Assembly (NCBI GenBank): GCA_027533105.1
Contig: JAPZTW010000003.1
Location: 182,183-246,182 of the forward strand
DNA length: 64,000 nt
Direction of reading: 5' to 3'
Origin: Sphingomonadaceae bacterium
GTDB taxonomy: Bacteria > Pseudomonadota > Alphaproteobacteria > Sphingomonadales > Sphingomonadaceae
A program made the translations under genes and the position numbers. This document shows, piece by piece, positions 19,513 through 26,516 of this stretch (position 1 is the first letter of the stretch; each line of letters begins with the position of its first letter). The notes beneath the pieces are model-generated. The model saw nothing but the letters and a program-made list of their open reading frames with translations, ran no database searches and was not told the origin of the DNA.

Positions 19513-20105
19513 TTCACCGCGATAGTCTCACCCGACTGTCCGGGAAAGCCCTTGAACAGGGCTTCGCTCATCTTTGCCGCGCCAAGGGCGGTATCGGCCA
19601 GCGGAGACGAAGCCCGCACGGTGAAACTGGCCCGCCCTTCCCACAGCGTCTGCTTCGCGACGCGGTCCTTGATCATCACGCCCAGCATGGTTTCGACCTG
19701 CCCGGCCGGGCGGGGCGACAGATTGAAACCGATCCCCACGCCCAGGCCCGAGCCATAGGAGCCGGTCGATCCGCCCACGCCAACGCTGACCGGGCTGCCG
19801 ACCCGTTCGGGGCGATAGGTGCTGCGCCCCAGCCGCAGTTCGGCCACCTGCCCGCTGATTGTCCCGGCCGGTGCCTCGGTATAGCCCAGCAGGGTCAGCT
19901 GGCGCTGCACCGCCGCCTGATAGGTCTTCCATTCGAGCGAGGCGCCATCCTGTCCCGGGGCGGGTTCGACCGCGATCGTGCCCTTGCCCAGCGCGCTGAT
20001 GTCCGCCGCGTGAAACCGGGTCACCTCGACCGGCCCGGTCGGCGCGACGCAGCCCGTCACAGCGAGGGCAGCAAGGATCACGAGGGCGGTTCGACAGTGC
20101 TTCAT
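19509..20105 (-). CDS. DUF4136-like lipoprotein
   Basis: A 198-residue predicted lipoprotein. The lipobox is LAVTGC, giving lipidated Cys19. The mature part has [21 protein letters not shown], a conserved start of the DUF4136 type, then LLGYTEAP and a Gly/Ser-rich [21 protein letters not shown] typical of these proteins, ending in [19 protein letters not shown]4136 proteins are outer-membrane-associated and of unknown role. It is the first gene of a two-gene operon with the M14 carboxypeptidase, whose start overlaps its stop. Divergent from galE, 102 bases apart. Confidence 0.8.
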   Translation of the reverse strand: MKHCRTALVILAALAVTGCVAPTGPVEVTRFHAADISALGKGTIAVEPAPGQDGASLEWKTYQAAVQRQLTLLGYTEAPAGTISGQVAELRLGRSTYRPERVGSPVSVGVGGSTGSYGSGLGVGIGFNLSPRPAGQVETMLGVMIKDRVAKQTLWEGRASFTVRASSPLADTALGAAKMSEALFKGFPGQSGETIAVK

Positions 20106-20207
20106 GGCAGCGCTCCTTTGGCCCAAACATGCGCGCGCGGCGCAGAAGTGGCAAGGCGTTCGGTTTCTTGCAACAAATCCCGGCGCAGTCATGCTAGCGG
20201 GCGAATC

Positions 20208-21215
20208 ATGGTCCAGAAAGTTCCCGTTCTCGTCACCGGCGGTGCCGGTTATATCGGCAGCCACGCCGTGCTCGCGCTCAAGGATGCCGGCTGGCCGGTA
20301 GCCGTGATTGACAACCTCACCACCGGCTTTCGCTTTGCCGTGCCGGATGGTGTGCCGCTTTACGAAGGCGATATCGAAGACCCGGTGCTGCTGGCGCGGA
20401 TCTTCGCCGAACAGGGCATCCGCGCGGTGATGCATTTCGCCGGGTCGATCATCGTGCCCGAATCGGTCGAGAACCCGCTGAAGTACTATCACAACAACAC
20501 CGCCAAGAGCCGCGCCCTGATCGAGGCCGCGGTGCGCGCCGGGGTGCCGCACTTCCTCTTCAGCTCCACCGCCGCAACCTATGGCGTGCCGGAAGTTTCG
20601 CCGGTGCACGAGGACAGCCCCAAGGCACCGATCAACCCTTACGGCATGTCCAAGCTGATGACCGAGACCATGTTGGGCGATGTTGCCCGTGCGCACCCGC
20701 TGAACTTCTGCGCCTTGCGCTATTTCAACGTGGCCGGGGCCGATCCGCAGGCCCGCACCGGGCAATCGACTGCCGGCGCGACCCACCTGATCAAGGTGGC
20801 GGTCGAGGCCGCGCTGGGCAAGCGCGAGGGCGTCGAAGTGTTCGGCACCGACTATGCCACCCCCGATGGCACCGGCGTGCGCGACTATATCCACGTCTCG
20901 GACCTTGCCGCCGCCCATGTGCTGGCGCTGGAGGCGCTGATCGAGCAGCCGCACCGCTCGCTGACCATGAACTGCGGCTATGGCCGGGGCTTCTCGGTGC
21001 TGGAAGTGCTCGATGCGGTCGACCGGGTGACCAACCGCACGATCCGGCGCACACTTTCGCCCCGCCGCGCGGGCGATCCCGATTCGCTGATTTCCGACAA
21101 TGCGCGGATCAAGGCGACCCTGCCCTGGGTGCCGCAATATGCCGATCTCGACACGATCGTGGCCCATGCGCTGCAATGGGAACGCAAGCTCACGGAAATC
21201 CGCGCCGAGAGTTGA
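20208..21215 (+). CDS. galE: UDP-glucose 4-epimerase
   Basis: Interconverts UDP-glucose and UDP-galactose for surface glycans and galactose use. The 335-residue extended SDR has the NAD motif VTGGAGYIGSHAV at the N-terminus, FAGSIIVPESVENPLKYYHNN, the SSTAATYG block, the catalytic tyrosine in NPYGMSK and RYFNVAGADP. The C-terminal half holds GTGVRDYIHVSDLAAAHV and NCGYGRGFSVLEVL, all diagnostic for GalE. The ATG at 20208 is the only start that fits the family N-terminus; reading upstream of it gives no conserved residues. Followed by the rpmJ promoter. Confidence 0.95.
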   Translation: MVQKVPVLVTGGAGYIGSHAVLALKDAGWPVAVIDNLTTGFRFAVPDGVPLYEGDIEDPVLLARIFAEQGIRAVMHFAGSIIVPESVENPLKYYHNNTAKSRALIEAAVRAGVPHFLFSSTAATYGVPEVSPVHEDSPKAPINPYGMSKLMTETMLGDVARAHPLNFCALRYFNVAGADPQARTGQSTAGATHLIKVAVEAALGKREGVEVFGTDYATPDGTGVRDYIHVSDLAAAHVLALEALIEQPHRSLTMNCGYGRGFSVLEVLDAVDRVTNRTIRRTLSPRRAGDPDSLISDNARIKATLPWVPQYADLDTIVAHALQWERKLTEIRAES

Positions 21216-21240
21216 CTTTGGGATGACTCGCCCCTAACGG
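21212..21240 (+). promoter_or_regulatory. rpmJ promoter
   Basis: TTGACT (21212-21217), 17-base spacer, TAACGG (21235-21240). Transcription would start near 21247, about 37 bases before the rpmJ ATG. The arrangement is the same as at rpmH and nearly the same as at rpsT. Confidence 0.7.
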
Positions 21241-21283
21241 CGCACCTTCAATTTCAGCGGCACCATGCCGCCCCGAGGACCAC

Positions 21284-21409
21284 ATGAAGATTCGCAACAG
21301 CCTCAAGTCGCTCAAGGACCGCCACCGGGACAACCGCGTGATCCGCCGTCGTGGCCGGACCTATGTGATCAACAAGACCAACCGCCGCTTCAAGGCGCGC
21401 CAGGGCTAA
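21284..21409 (+). CDS. rpmJ: 50S ribosomal protein bL36, zinc-free form
   Basis: A 41-residue, highly basic protein ([20 protein letters not shown] to [13 protein letters not shown]). It matches the bL36 paralogue type found in alphaproteobacteria, which lacks the four zinc ligands of the classical form: there is no Cys at all. It sits alone rather than in an rpsM operon, with its own promoter. ATG 21284 follows GAGGACCAC. A GC-rich hairpin downstream (21451-21480) may end the transcript. Confidence 0.95.
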   Translation: MKIRNSLKSLKDRHRDNRVIRRRGRTYVINKTNRRFKARQG

Positions 21410-21450
21410 GCCCGGCGGTGCGGGGCACAGCCCCCGCGCTGGACATGGAT

Positions 21451-21490
21451 CGGCCCGCCTCCCATCCGGAGCGCGGGCCGAAGTCATTTT
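21451..21490 (+). terminator. Possible rpmJ terminator
   Basis: CGGCCCGC (21451-21458) pairs with GCGGGCCG (21473-21480), and an inner CTCC/GGAG pair extends the stem. It is followed by AAGTCATTTT, a poor T-run, so termination is plausible rather than clear. Confidence 0.45.
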
Positions 21491-21509
21491 GACCAATGGG
21501 GAACCACCG

Positions 21510-22124
21510 ATGACCCAGCGAATCGAGGCCGTGGTATTCGACGTCGGCAAGGTGCTGGTCGAATGGGAACGCGATCTGCCGTTCCGCGAACTGATCCCCG
21601 ATCCGGCCAAACGCGCCTGGTTCATGGAAGAGGTGATCCCGCTCAGCTGGCACGGTGAACACGATGCCGGCCGCGATGCAGAGGAAATGATCGCCGCCCG
21701 CAGCGCCGAATTTCCCGACCATGCGCACCTGATCCGCGCCTGGCTGGACCGGTTCAACGATACGGTGCCCGGCCCGGTCCCGGGCAGCCCCGAACTGGTC
21801 GAGGCGCTGCACGCGGCCGGCGTGCCGCTCTACGCGATCACCAATTTCGGCGCCGATACCTGGGCCGGATTCCGCCCGACCTTTCCGCTGCTCGACCGGT
21901 TCCGTGACATCGTCGTTTCGGGGGTGGAGAAGCTCGCCAAGCCCGATCCGGCGATCTACCACCTGGCCCAGCGCCGGTTCGGCCATGCGCCCGAAGCCAT
22001 GCTGTTCATCGATGACAGCCTGCCCAACGTGCTCTCGGCCCGCGACTGTGGCTGGAACGCCCACCACTTCACCGAATCCGGGCAGCTGGCGGCCGAACTG
22101 CGCGCGCACGGCCTGATCGACTGA
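21510..22124 (+). CDS. HAD-superfamily hydrolase
   Basis: A 204-residue haloacid dehalogenase-like phosphatase. Motif I is VVFDVGKVLVEWE (the second acid of DxD is replaced by Gly, as in the epoxide-hydrolase N-terminal and YihX-like subfamily). A helical cap follows (residues about 20-90), then motif II YAITNFG, motif III Lys in VEKLAKPDPAIYHL and motif IV MLFIDDSLPNV. Those features point to the YihX/alpha-D-glucose-1-phosphate phosphatase-like group, substrate not proven. The ATG at 21510 with GGGGAA upstream is preferred to a TTG seven codons earlier. Confidence 0.88.
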   Translation: MTQRIEAVVFDVGKVLVEWERDLPFRELIPDPAKRAWFMEEVIPLSWHGEHDAGRDAEEMIAARSAEFPDHAHLIRAWLDRFNDTVPGPVPGSPELVEALHAAGVPLYAITNFGADTWAGFRPTFPLLDRFRDIVVSGVEKLAKPDPAIYHLAQRRFGHAPEAMLFIDDSLPNVLSARDCGWNAHHFTESGQLAAELRAHGLID

Positions 22125-22130
22125 ACCACA

Positions 22131-22164
22131 AAAAAGAGGGCCTCCGTCTTGCGACGGAGGCCCA
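22131..22164 (-). terminator. Intrinsic terminator of the CC_3452-family gene
   Basis: GGGCCTCCGTC (22139-22149) pairs perfectly with GACGGAGGCCC (22154-22164) around a 4-base loop. On the minus strand it is followed by CTCTTTTTT, so it ends transcription coming from the gene at 22231-22581. Confidence 0.9.
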
Positions 22165-22230
22165 GCTATGGGGGGCTGTAAGGAATGCCTGCCCGGGGAC
22201 CGCGGAGTGGGGGCGGCCCCGGTTCGTGCG

Positions 22231-22581
22231 TCAGGCGGCCGCGTTACAACGCGCGAGCTTGTCGGCGTCGAATTCGCCCTTGGGGGTGGCGAACTTGGTG
22301 ACCTGACCAAAGGCCTTGGCGACCCGGGCGCAGGTGTTGATCGGGGCGGCGCCATCGACGCGGCCGGTGCATTCGGTGCCGGTGCAGCTCCACTGCACGC
22401 CGTTGACCACCTTGCGGGCCGGGGCTTCGACAGCGGTAGCCAGGGTGGCAGTGTAAACGCGCGCCGCGCTCTGGGCGTGGGCGGTGTTGGTGGTGGCGGC
22501 AAAGCTGGTCACGGTGCCGACGAGCGCGAGGCCCGCGGCAAGCAGCGTGCGCGAGAGCGGATTGGCGGTGGCGGTCAGCAT
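22231..22581 (-). CDS. CC_3452-family secreted protein
   Basis: A 116-residue protein with a long Ala-rich signal peptide (about 1-36, ending NTAHAQ). The mature part matches the CC_3452 family of Caulobacter and sphingomonads: YTATLATAVEAPARKVVNGVQWSCTGTECTG, then PINTCARVAKAFGQVTKFA and the C-terminal ADKLARCN, with four Cys that could form two disulfides in the periplasm. Function unknown. It has its own intrinsic terminator and shares a 225-base AT-richer upstream region with a divergent HxlR regulator, which makes it a likely target of that regulator. Confidence 0.85.
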   Translation of the reverse strand: MLTATANPLSRTLLAAGLALVGTVTSFAATTNTAHAQSAARVYTATLATAVEAPARKVVNGVQWSCTGTECTGRVDGAAPINTCARVAKAFGQVTKFATPKGEFDADKLARCNAAA

Positions 22582-22676
22582 ATCAATTCCCCTTTGGGTA
22601 ACGTTCGGTTTCGTCGTTGCACGCAGGGATCGAAAGGGTCCTGGGAGGAAGACACCGATTTGCGTTGCGAATCACT

Positions 22677-22692
22677 ACCTATCAGTATAGGT
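22677..22692. promoter_or_regulatory. Candidate HxlR operator (perfect inverted repeat)
   Basis: ACCTATCAGTATAGGT is a perfect 6-base inverted repeat with a 4-base spacer, in the divergent region between the CC_3452 gene and the hxlR-type gene. HxlR dimers bind such short palindromes. A related, shorter repeat lies at 22760-22770. Confidence 0.5.
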
Positions 22693-22759
22693 TTTCAGTT
22701 GCAACTCGAAACTGTGCGGTGCAGCAAAGATTTTCTTGTCGGCATCCGAGACGGTTTTG

Positions 22760-22770
22760 GGTAGTATACC
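22760..22770. promoter_or_regulatory. Second candidate HxlR half-site pair
   Basis: GGTAGTATACC is an inverted repeat GGTA/TACC around GTA, 36 bases before the regulator ATG. It shares AGTATA with the larger palindrome at 22677-22692. Confidence 0.35.
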
Positions 22771-22806
22771 GACCAGGGAATGGCTCGAAGGGCCAAGGGG
22801 ATAATG

Positions 22807-23304
22807 ATGGGTAAGCTACGCGAACCGCTCGATGAGACTAACAATTGTGGCCTACCCGCCGCGCTGGAGGTGATGGGCGAACGCTGGTCATTTATGATCC
22901 TTCGCGCCGCTTTCAATGGGTTGCATCATTTTGAGGAGTTCCTGGGCGCCCTGGGGATTGCCCGCAACATCCTGTCGAACCGCCTTGCCCGGCTGGTCGA
23001 ACACGGCATCATGAAGCGCCAGGCCCTGCCCGACGATCGCCGCAAGATCGAGTACCGGCTGACCGAGAAGGGGCTGGACCTGCTGCCCGCGATGCTGGCC
23101 TTGCGCCAGTGGGGCGAAAAGTACGGTGCCGGCGTCCCCTCCAACCCGGTCCTGTGCGACGAGCGCGATGGCCGACCGATCCAGCCGATTGCGATCCGCG
23201 CTCACGATGGCCGCGAACTGAGCCCGATGGAGCTGGAATGGCGCGACCAGAGTGAGGTCAACTGGCCCGCCGGGGAAGACGCGGCCCGCATTCGCGCGGT
23301 CTAG
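22807..23304 (+). CDS. HxlR-family transcriptional regulator
   Basis: A 165-residue DNA-binding protein. The winged-helix HxlR domain occupies about 14-105: NCGLPAALEVMGERWSFMILRAAFNGLHHFEEFLGALGIARNILSNRLARLVEHGIM then YRLTEKGLDLLPAMLALRQWGEKY. One Cys near the N-terminus (NCGL) is in the position used for redox or electrophile sensing in many HxlR proteins; whether it senses here is unknown. A C-terminal extension (PVLCDERDGRPIQPIAIRAHDGREL) follows. ATG 22807 is best spaced from AAGGGG; 22804 is also possible. Stop overlaps YifB in CTAG. Confidence 0.93.
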   Translation: MGKLREPLDETNNCGLPAALEVMGERWSFMILRAAFNGLHHFEEFLGALGIARNILSNRLARLVEHGIMKRQALPDDRRKIEYRLTEKGLDLLPAMLALRQWGEKYGAGVPSNPVLCDERDGRPIQPIAIRAHDGRELSPMELEWRDQSEVNWPAGEDAARIRAV

Positions 23305-24809
23305 CTGCGCCCCACCACCCGCCGGTAACTGAGCGCTTCCGCGACGTGGATGCGCCCGATCCCGGCGCTGCCCGCCAGATCGGCAATGGTCCGCGCCACT
23401 CGCAGCATCCGGGTATAGCCACGCGCCGATAGCCGCATGGCTTCCGCCGCCTGCATCAGCAGCTTGCGTCCCGCCTCATCCGGCGTGGCGTGGCGCTCCA
23501 GCAGATCGCCGTCGAGTTCGGCATTGCTGCGCCTTCCGGTTCCGGCGAGGCGCACCTCCTGCACCCGCCGTGCCGCCGCGACCCGCGCGGCCACTTCCGC
23601 GCTGCCTTCAGCCGGGGGCGGCAGGGCCAGATCGGCCGCGCTGACCGGATCGACTTCGACATGGAGGTCAATCCGGTCGAGCATCGGGCCGGAGACCTTG
23701 GCCTGATAATCGCTGCCGCAGCGCGGCGCGCGGCTGCAGCCCAGCGCCGGATCGCCCAGATAACCGCAACGACAGGGGTTCATCGTCGCCACCAGCTGAA
23801 CCCGTGCCGGGAAAGTGACGTGGGCATTGGCGCGCGCCACATCGACCACCCCGGTTTCCAGCGGCTGGCGCAGCGAATCGAGCACCGCGCGCTGGAACTC
23901 GGGCAACTCATCCAGAAACAGCACGCCCAGATGCGCCAGGCTGACCTCGCCCGGCTTGACCCTGAGGCCCCCGCCAGTCAGCGCCGCCATCGATGCCGAG
24001 TGATGCGGCGAACGGAACGGCCGGGTCCGGCTGATCCGCCCTTCTTCGAGCGTCCCCGCAACCGAGGCGACCATCGACACCTCCAGCGCCTCGGCCGCGC
24101 TGAGCGGCGGCAGGATGCCGGGCAAGCAGGCCGCCATCAGGCTTTTCCCCGCGCCGGGCGGACCGATCATCAGCAGGTTGTGCCCGCCCGCCGCCGCAAT
24201 CTCGAGCGCGCGCTTGGCCACTTCCTGGCCCTTGACCTGCTTCAGGTCCGGCCCCGGCGCGGCGGCTTCCACCGCGCCCGGCTGGGGTTCGGGCAGGCGG
24301 GTCGTGCCCTTGAGATGGTTGAGCAGGCTGACCAGATCTGGCGCGGCCAGCACCGGCACCCCGCTGGCCCAGCGCGCCTCGCCCCCTTGGGCCGCCGGGC
24401 AGATCAGCCCCTTGTCGGCACTCGAGGCGTGAAGTGCGGCGAGCAGCACGCCGGGGCTGGCGACCACCCGGCCGTCGAGCGCGAGTTCACCCACGGCGAC
24501 GAAATCGCCCAGTTGCTCGGCATCGGTCACCCCCATCGCGGCCAGCAGCGCCAGCGCGATCGGCAGGTCATAGTGCGAGCCTTCCTTGGGCAGGTCCGCG
24601 GGTGACAGGTTGATCGTGATCCGCTTGGGCGGCAGGGCCAGGCCCATCGCGGCAAGCGCGGCATGGACCCGTTCGCGGCTTTCGTTGACCGCCTTGTCGG
24701 GCAGGCCGACCAGATTGAAGCGCGGCAGGCCGGGCGCGATCTGGCACTGCACCTCGACGCTGCGCGCCTCGAGCCCGAGATAGGCCACCGTCTGAACCAG
24801 CGCGACCAA
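23301..24809 (-). CDS. YifB/ComM-type Mg-chelatase-like AAA+ ATPase
   Basis: Related to ComM, a hexameric helicase that promotes branch migration during natural transformation. The 502 residues comprise an N-terminal ChlI domain (VALVQTVAYLGLEARSVEVQ, LVGLPDKAVNESRERV, INLSPADLPKEGSHYDLPIAL). The AAA+ core follows with Walker A IGPPGAGKSLMA (about 215), Walker B LGVLFLDELPEF, a four-Cys insertion NPCRCGYLGDPALGCSRAPRCG and the C-terminal lid SARGYTRMLRVARTIADL. I take the TTG at 24809, six bases after AAGGGGA, as the start because the family begins at VALVQTVAYLG; the ATG eight codons earlier would contain its own ribosome site. Confidence 0.92.
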   Translation of the reverse strand: MVALVQTVAYLGLEARSVEVQCQIAPGLPRFNLVGLPDKAVNESRERVHAALAAMGLALPPKRITINLSPADLPKEGSHYDLPIALALLAAMGVTDAEQLGDFVAVGELALDGRVVASPGVLLAALHASSADKGLICPAAQGGEARWASGVPVLAAPDLVSLLNHLKGTTRLPEPQPGAVEAAAPGPDLKQVKGQEVAKRALEIAAAGGHNLLMIGPPGAGKSLMAACLPGILPPLSAAEALEVSMVASVAGTLEEGRISRTRPFRSPHHSASMAALTGGGLRVKPGEVSLAHLGVLFLDELPEFQRAVLDSLRQPLETGVVDVARANAHVTFPARVQLVATMNPCRCGYLGDPALGCSRAPRCGSDYQAKVSGPMLDRIDLHVEVDPVSAADLALPPPAEGSAEVAARVAAARRVQEVRLAGTGRRSNAELDGDLLERHATPDEAGRKLLMQAAEAMRLSARGYTRMLRVARTIADLAGSAGIGRIHVAEALSYRRVVGRS

Positions 24810-24954
24810 GCAGAATCCCCTTTTGTCAGACACTTGTGATGCCGCGCCGGGGCCGCGCTGTCGAGCGAAAGCCGCACCATTCCCGCTGGTTACCCGAACT
24901 TAACCCATTGCCTTGGCAAAGCGGCAAGCCCGCGCGCGCGACAAGGCTGGCACC

Positions 24955-25629
24955 ATGCCACGCCTGATCGTCCTGTTCCTGGCCCTCATCGCCTGCGCGG
25001 CCCAGCCGCTGCGGGCGCAGACCGTGGCAGTGGAAACGATCACCGCGGAAGTGGTCAGCGAACCGGCCGGCTCGGAACGCTTCGTCGCGCTGGCCCCGGC
25101 CGAACAGCCGCGCGGGATTGCCGCTTTCGGCCCGTTCCGGGTACTCGACGCCACCCGCGCCGCGCTGGTCAATGTGACCGACAGCCGCAGCCCGGCCCAG
25201 TTCGAGGCCATGCTGCGGGCCTTTCCGGGCATTGGCCTGATCGAGATGATCGATTGCCCCGGTACCGAGGACGACCGCGCCAACCTGAAACTGGGGCGGA
25301 TGGTTCGGGCCCGCGGCATTGCCACCTTTGTGCCGGCGGATGGCTCGGTCCGGTCGGGCGGGGTCGAGCTGTTCCTGGCCGGCGCGCGCCGCTTTGCCGA
25401 CCCGGCGGCCGAGTTCGCAGTCCATTCCTGGGCTGACGAGGATGGCCGCGAGGCGAAGGACTATCCCGCCGATGCGCCGGAGAATCGGGCCTATCTGGAT
25501 TACTATCGCGAGATGGGCATGGCCCCGGTCCAGGCCCAGGCGTTCTATGCCATGACCAATTCGGTCCCGTTCAGCGCGGCAAAGTGGCTGTCGGGCGCGG
25601 AAATGGGCCGCTGGGTACAGCTTGATTGA
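24955..25629 (+). CDS. Exported protein with ClpP/crotonase-like fold
   Basis: A 224-residue protein with a signal peptide (MPRLIVLFLALIACAAQPLRAQ). The layout resembles periplasmic ClpP-like proteins (COG3904 type): IGLIEMIDCPGTEDDRANLKLGRMVRARGIATFVPADGSVRSGGVELFLAGARR then FAVHSWADEDG and a helical DYYREMGMAPVQAQAFYAMT. In related proteins the nucleophilic Ser sits in a GxCxSAC-like turn before IFLAGKRR; here the turn reads SVRSGGVELFLAG, so a Ser is near but not in the classical context, and the His of VHSW is present. Protease activity is therefore uncertain. Divergent from YifB, upstream of the rpmH promoter. Confidence 0.6.
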   Translation: MPRLIVLFLALIACAAQPLRAQTVAVETITAEVVSEPAGSERFVALAPAEQPRGIAAFGPFRVLDATRAALVNVTDSRSPAQFEAMLRAFPGIGLIEMIDCPGTEDDRANLKLGRMVRARGIATFVPADGSVRSGGVELFLAGARRFADPAAEFAVHSWADEDGREAKDYPADAPENRAYLDYYREMGMAPVQAQAFYAMTNSVPFSAAKWLSGAEMGRWVQLD

Positions 25630-25640
25630 GGCTGCGGCGC

Positions 25641-25669
25641 TTGACTCTGTTCGCAACCTGACTTAACGG
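25641..25669 (+). promoter_or_regulatory. rpmH-operon promoter
   Basis: TTGACT (25641-25646), 17-base spacer, TAACGG (25664-25669). Identical hexamers and spacing to the rpmJ promoter. Predicted start near 25676, leaving a leader of about 56 bases that contains a terminator-like hairpin. Confidence 0.7.
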
Positions 25670-25686
25670 CCCGCCCCTGTGATGCG

Positions 25687-25710
25687 GTCGCCCCACAGGC
25701 GGCCCTTTTT
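25687..25710 (+). terminator. Terminator-like hairpin in the rpmH leader
   Basis: GTCGCC (25687-25692) pairs with GGCGGC (25698-25703, one G-U) around CCACA-type loop bases, followed by CCTTTTT (25704-25710). It lies between the rpmH promoter and the rpmH start, so it could act as an attenuator; it is short and may be leaky. Confidence 0.45.
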
Positions 25711-25731
25711 GTTCGGATTTTCGAGGTTACC

Positions 25732-25866
25732 ATGAAGCGCACCTTCCAGCCCAGCAACCTTGTCCGCGCCCGCCGCCACGGCTTCCGCGCCCGCACGGCC
25801 ACTGTTGGCGGTCGCAAGGTCCTCGCCGCCCGCCGCGCGCGTGGCCGCAAGAAGCTCTCCGCCTGA
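25732..25866 (+). CDS. rpmH: 50S ribosomal protein bL34
   Basis: A 44-residue basic protein reading [20 protein letters not shown] followed by [24 protein letters not shown], the invariant bL34 pattern. ATG at 25732 after GAGGTTACC. It leads the classic rpmH-rnpA-yidD-yidC-yihA cluster, with the rnpA start 15 bases past its stop. A terminator-like hairpin in the leader may adjust how much of the operon is made. Confidence 0.98.
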   Translation: MKRTFQPSNLVRARRHGFRARTATVGGRKVLAARRARGRKKLSA

Positions 25867-25880
25867 GCGAATCGCCGGTC

Positions 25881-26255
25881 ATGTCCGTCCTTACGCGGCG
25901 GGCTGATTTTCTGGCTGCCAACCGGGGCTTGCGCATAGCACGCCCCGGTTTCGTGCTTTTGGCGCACCCGAACCAGGCCCAGGGCCTGCGCTTTGGCATC
26001 ACCGTTACCAAGAAGATCGGCAATGCGGTGGTGCGCAACCGCATGAAGCGCCGCTTTCGCGCCCTGCTGCGCGAGCTGCTGCCCACTGCCGGTCTGCCGG
26101 ATCACGATCACGTGCTGATCGGCCGCGAAGGCGGGGTTGAGCGGGATTTCGCCCTGCTCCGCAGCGAACTGGCCGCCGCGCTCGCCCGTGCCGCCGCAGG
26201 CAAGGGCGATCCCCCACGCCGTCGGCCCGGACCACGCCAAGGCCCGCGCAGTTGA
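25881..26255 (+). CDS. rnpA: Ribonuclease P protein component
   Basis: Protein subunit that assists the catalytic RNA in 5' maturation of tRNAs. 124 residues; the RNR signature is clear (KKIGNAVVRNRMKRRFRALLRELLP), with the substrate-binding strand RPGFVLLAHPNQAQGLRFGITVTK before it and HDHVLIGREG after. The C-terminal tail is basic and proline-rich (KGDPPRRRPGPRQGPRS). Its TGA overlaps the TTG start of yidD, so translation is coupled. Confidence 0.97.
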   Translation: MSVLTRRADFLAANRGLRIARPGFVLLAHPNQAQGLRFGITVTKKIGNAVVRNRMKRRFRALLRELLPTAGLPDHDHVLIGREGGVERDFALLRSELAAALARAAAGKGDPPRRRPGPRQGPRS

Positions 26256-26461
26256 AGCGCCTGCTGATCCTGATCGCGCGCGGCTGGCAACTGGGCCCTT
26301 CGCGGGTCCTGCCGCCTTCGTGCCGCTATGCCCCCTCCTGCTCGGAATATGCGATCCAGGCGGTGGAGAAATACGGCGCGATTAAGGGTGGCTGGCTGGC
26401 GGCGAAGCGGCTAATGCGCTGCCACCCGTGGGGCGGACATGGCTATGATCCGGTGCCTTGA
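26252..26461 (+). CDS. yidD: Membrane protein insertion efficiency factor YidD
   Basis: A 69-residue protein with an amphipathic N-terminus (LKRLLILIARGWQLGPSRVLPP), the family signature CRYAPSCSEYAIQAVEKYG and MRCHPWGGHGYDPVP at the end. YidD assists YidC-dependent insertion at the inner membrane. The start is a TTG (26252-26254) overlapping the rnpA stop as TTGA; no ATG fits. 55 bases separate it from yidC. Confidence 0.96.
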   Translation: MKRLLILIARGWQLGPSRVLPPSCRYAPSCSEYAIQAVEKYGAIKGGWLAAKRLMRCHPWGGHGYDPVP

Positions 26462-26516
26462 ATTGCACCGGCCGGCACGCCACCTGACATGACTTGAGAC
26501 GACTAGGGGCATTTCC

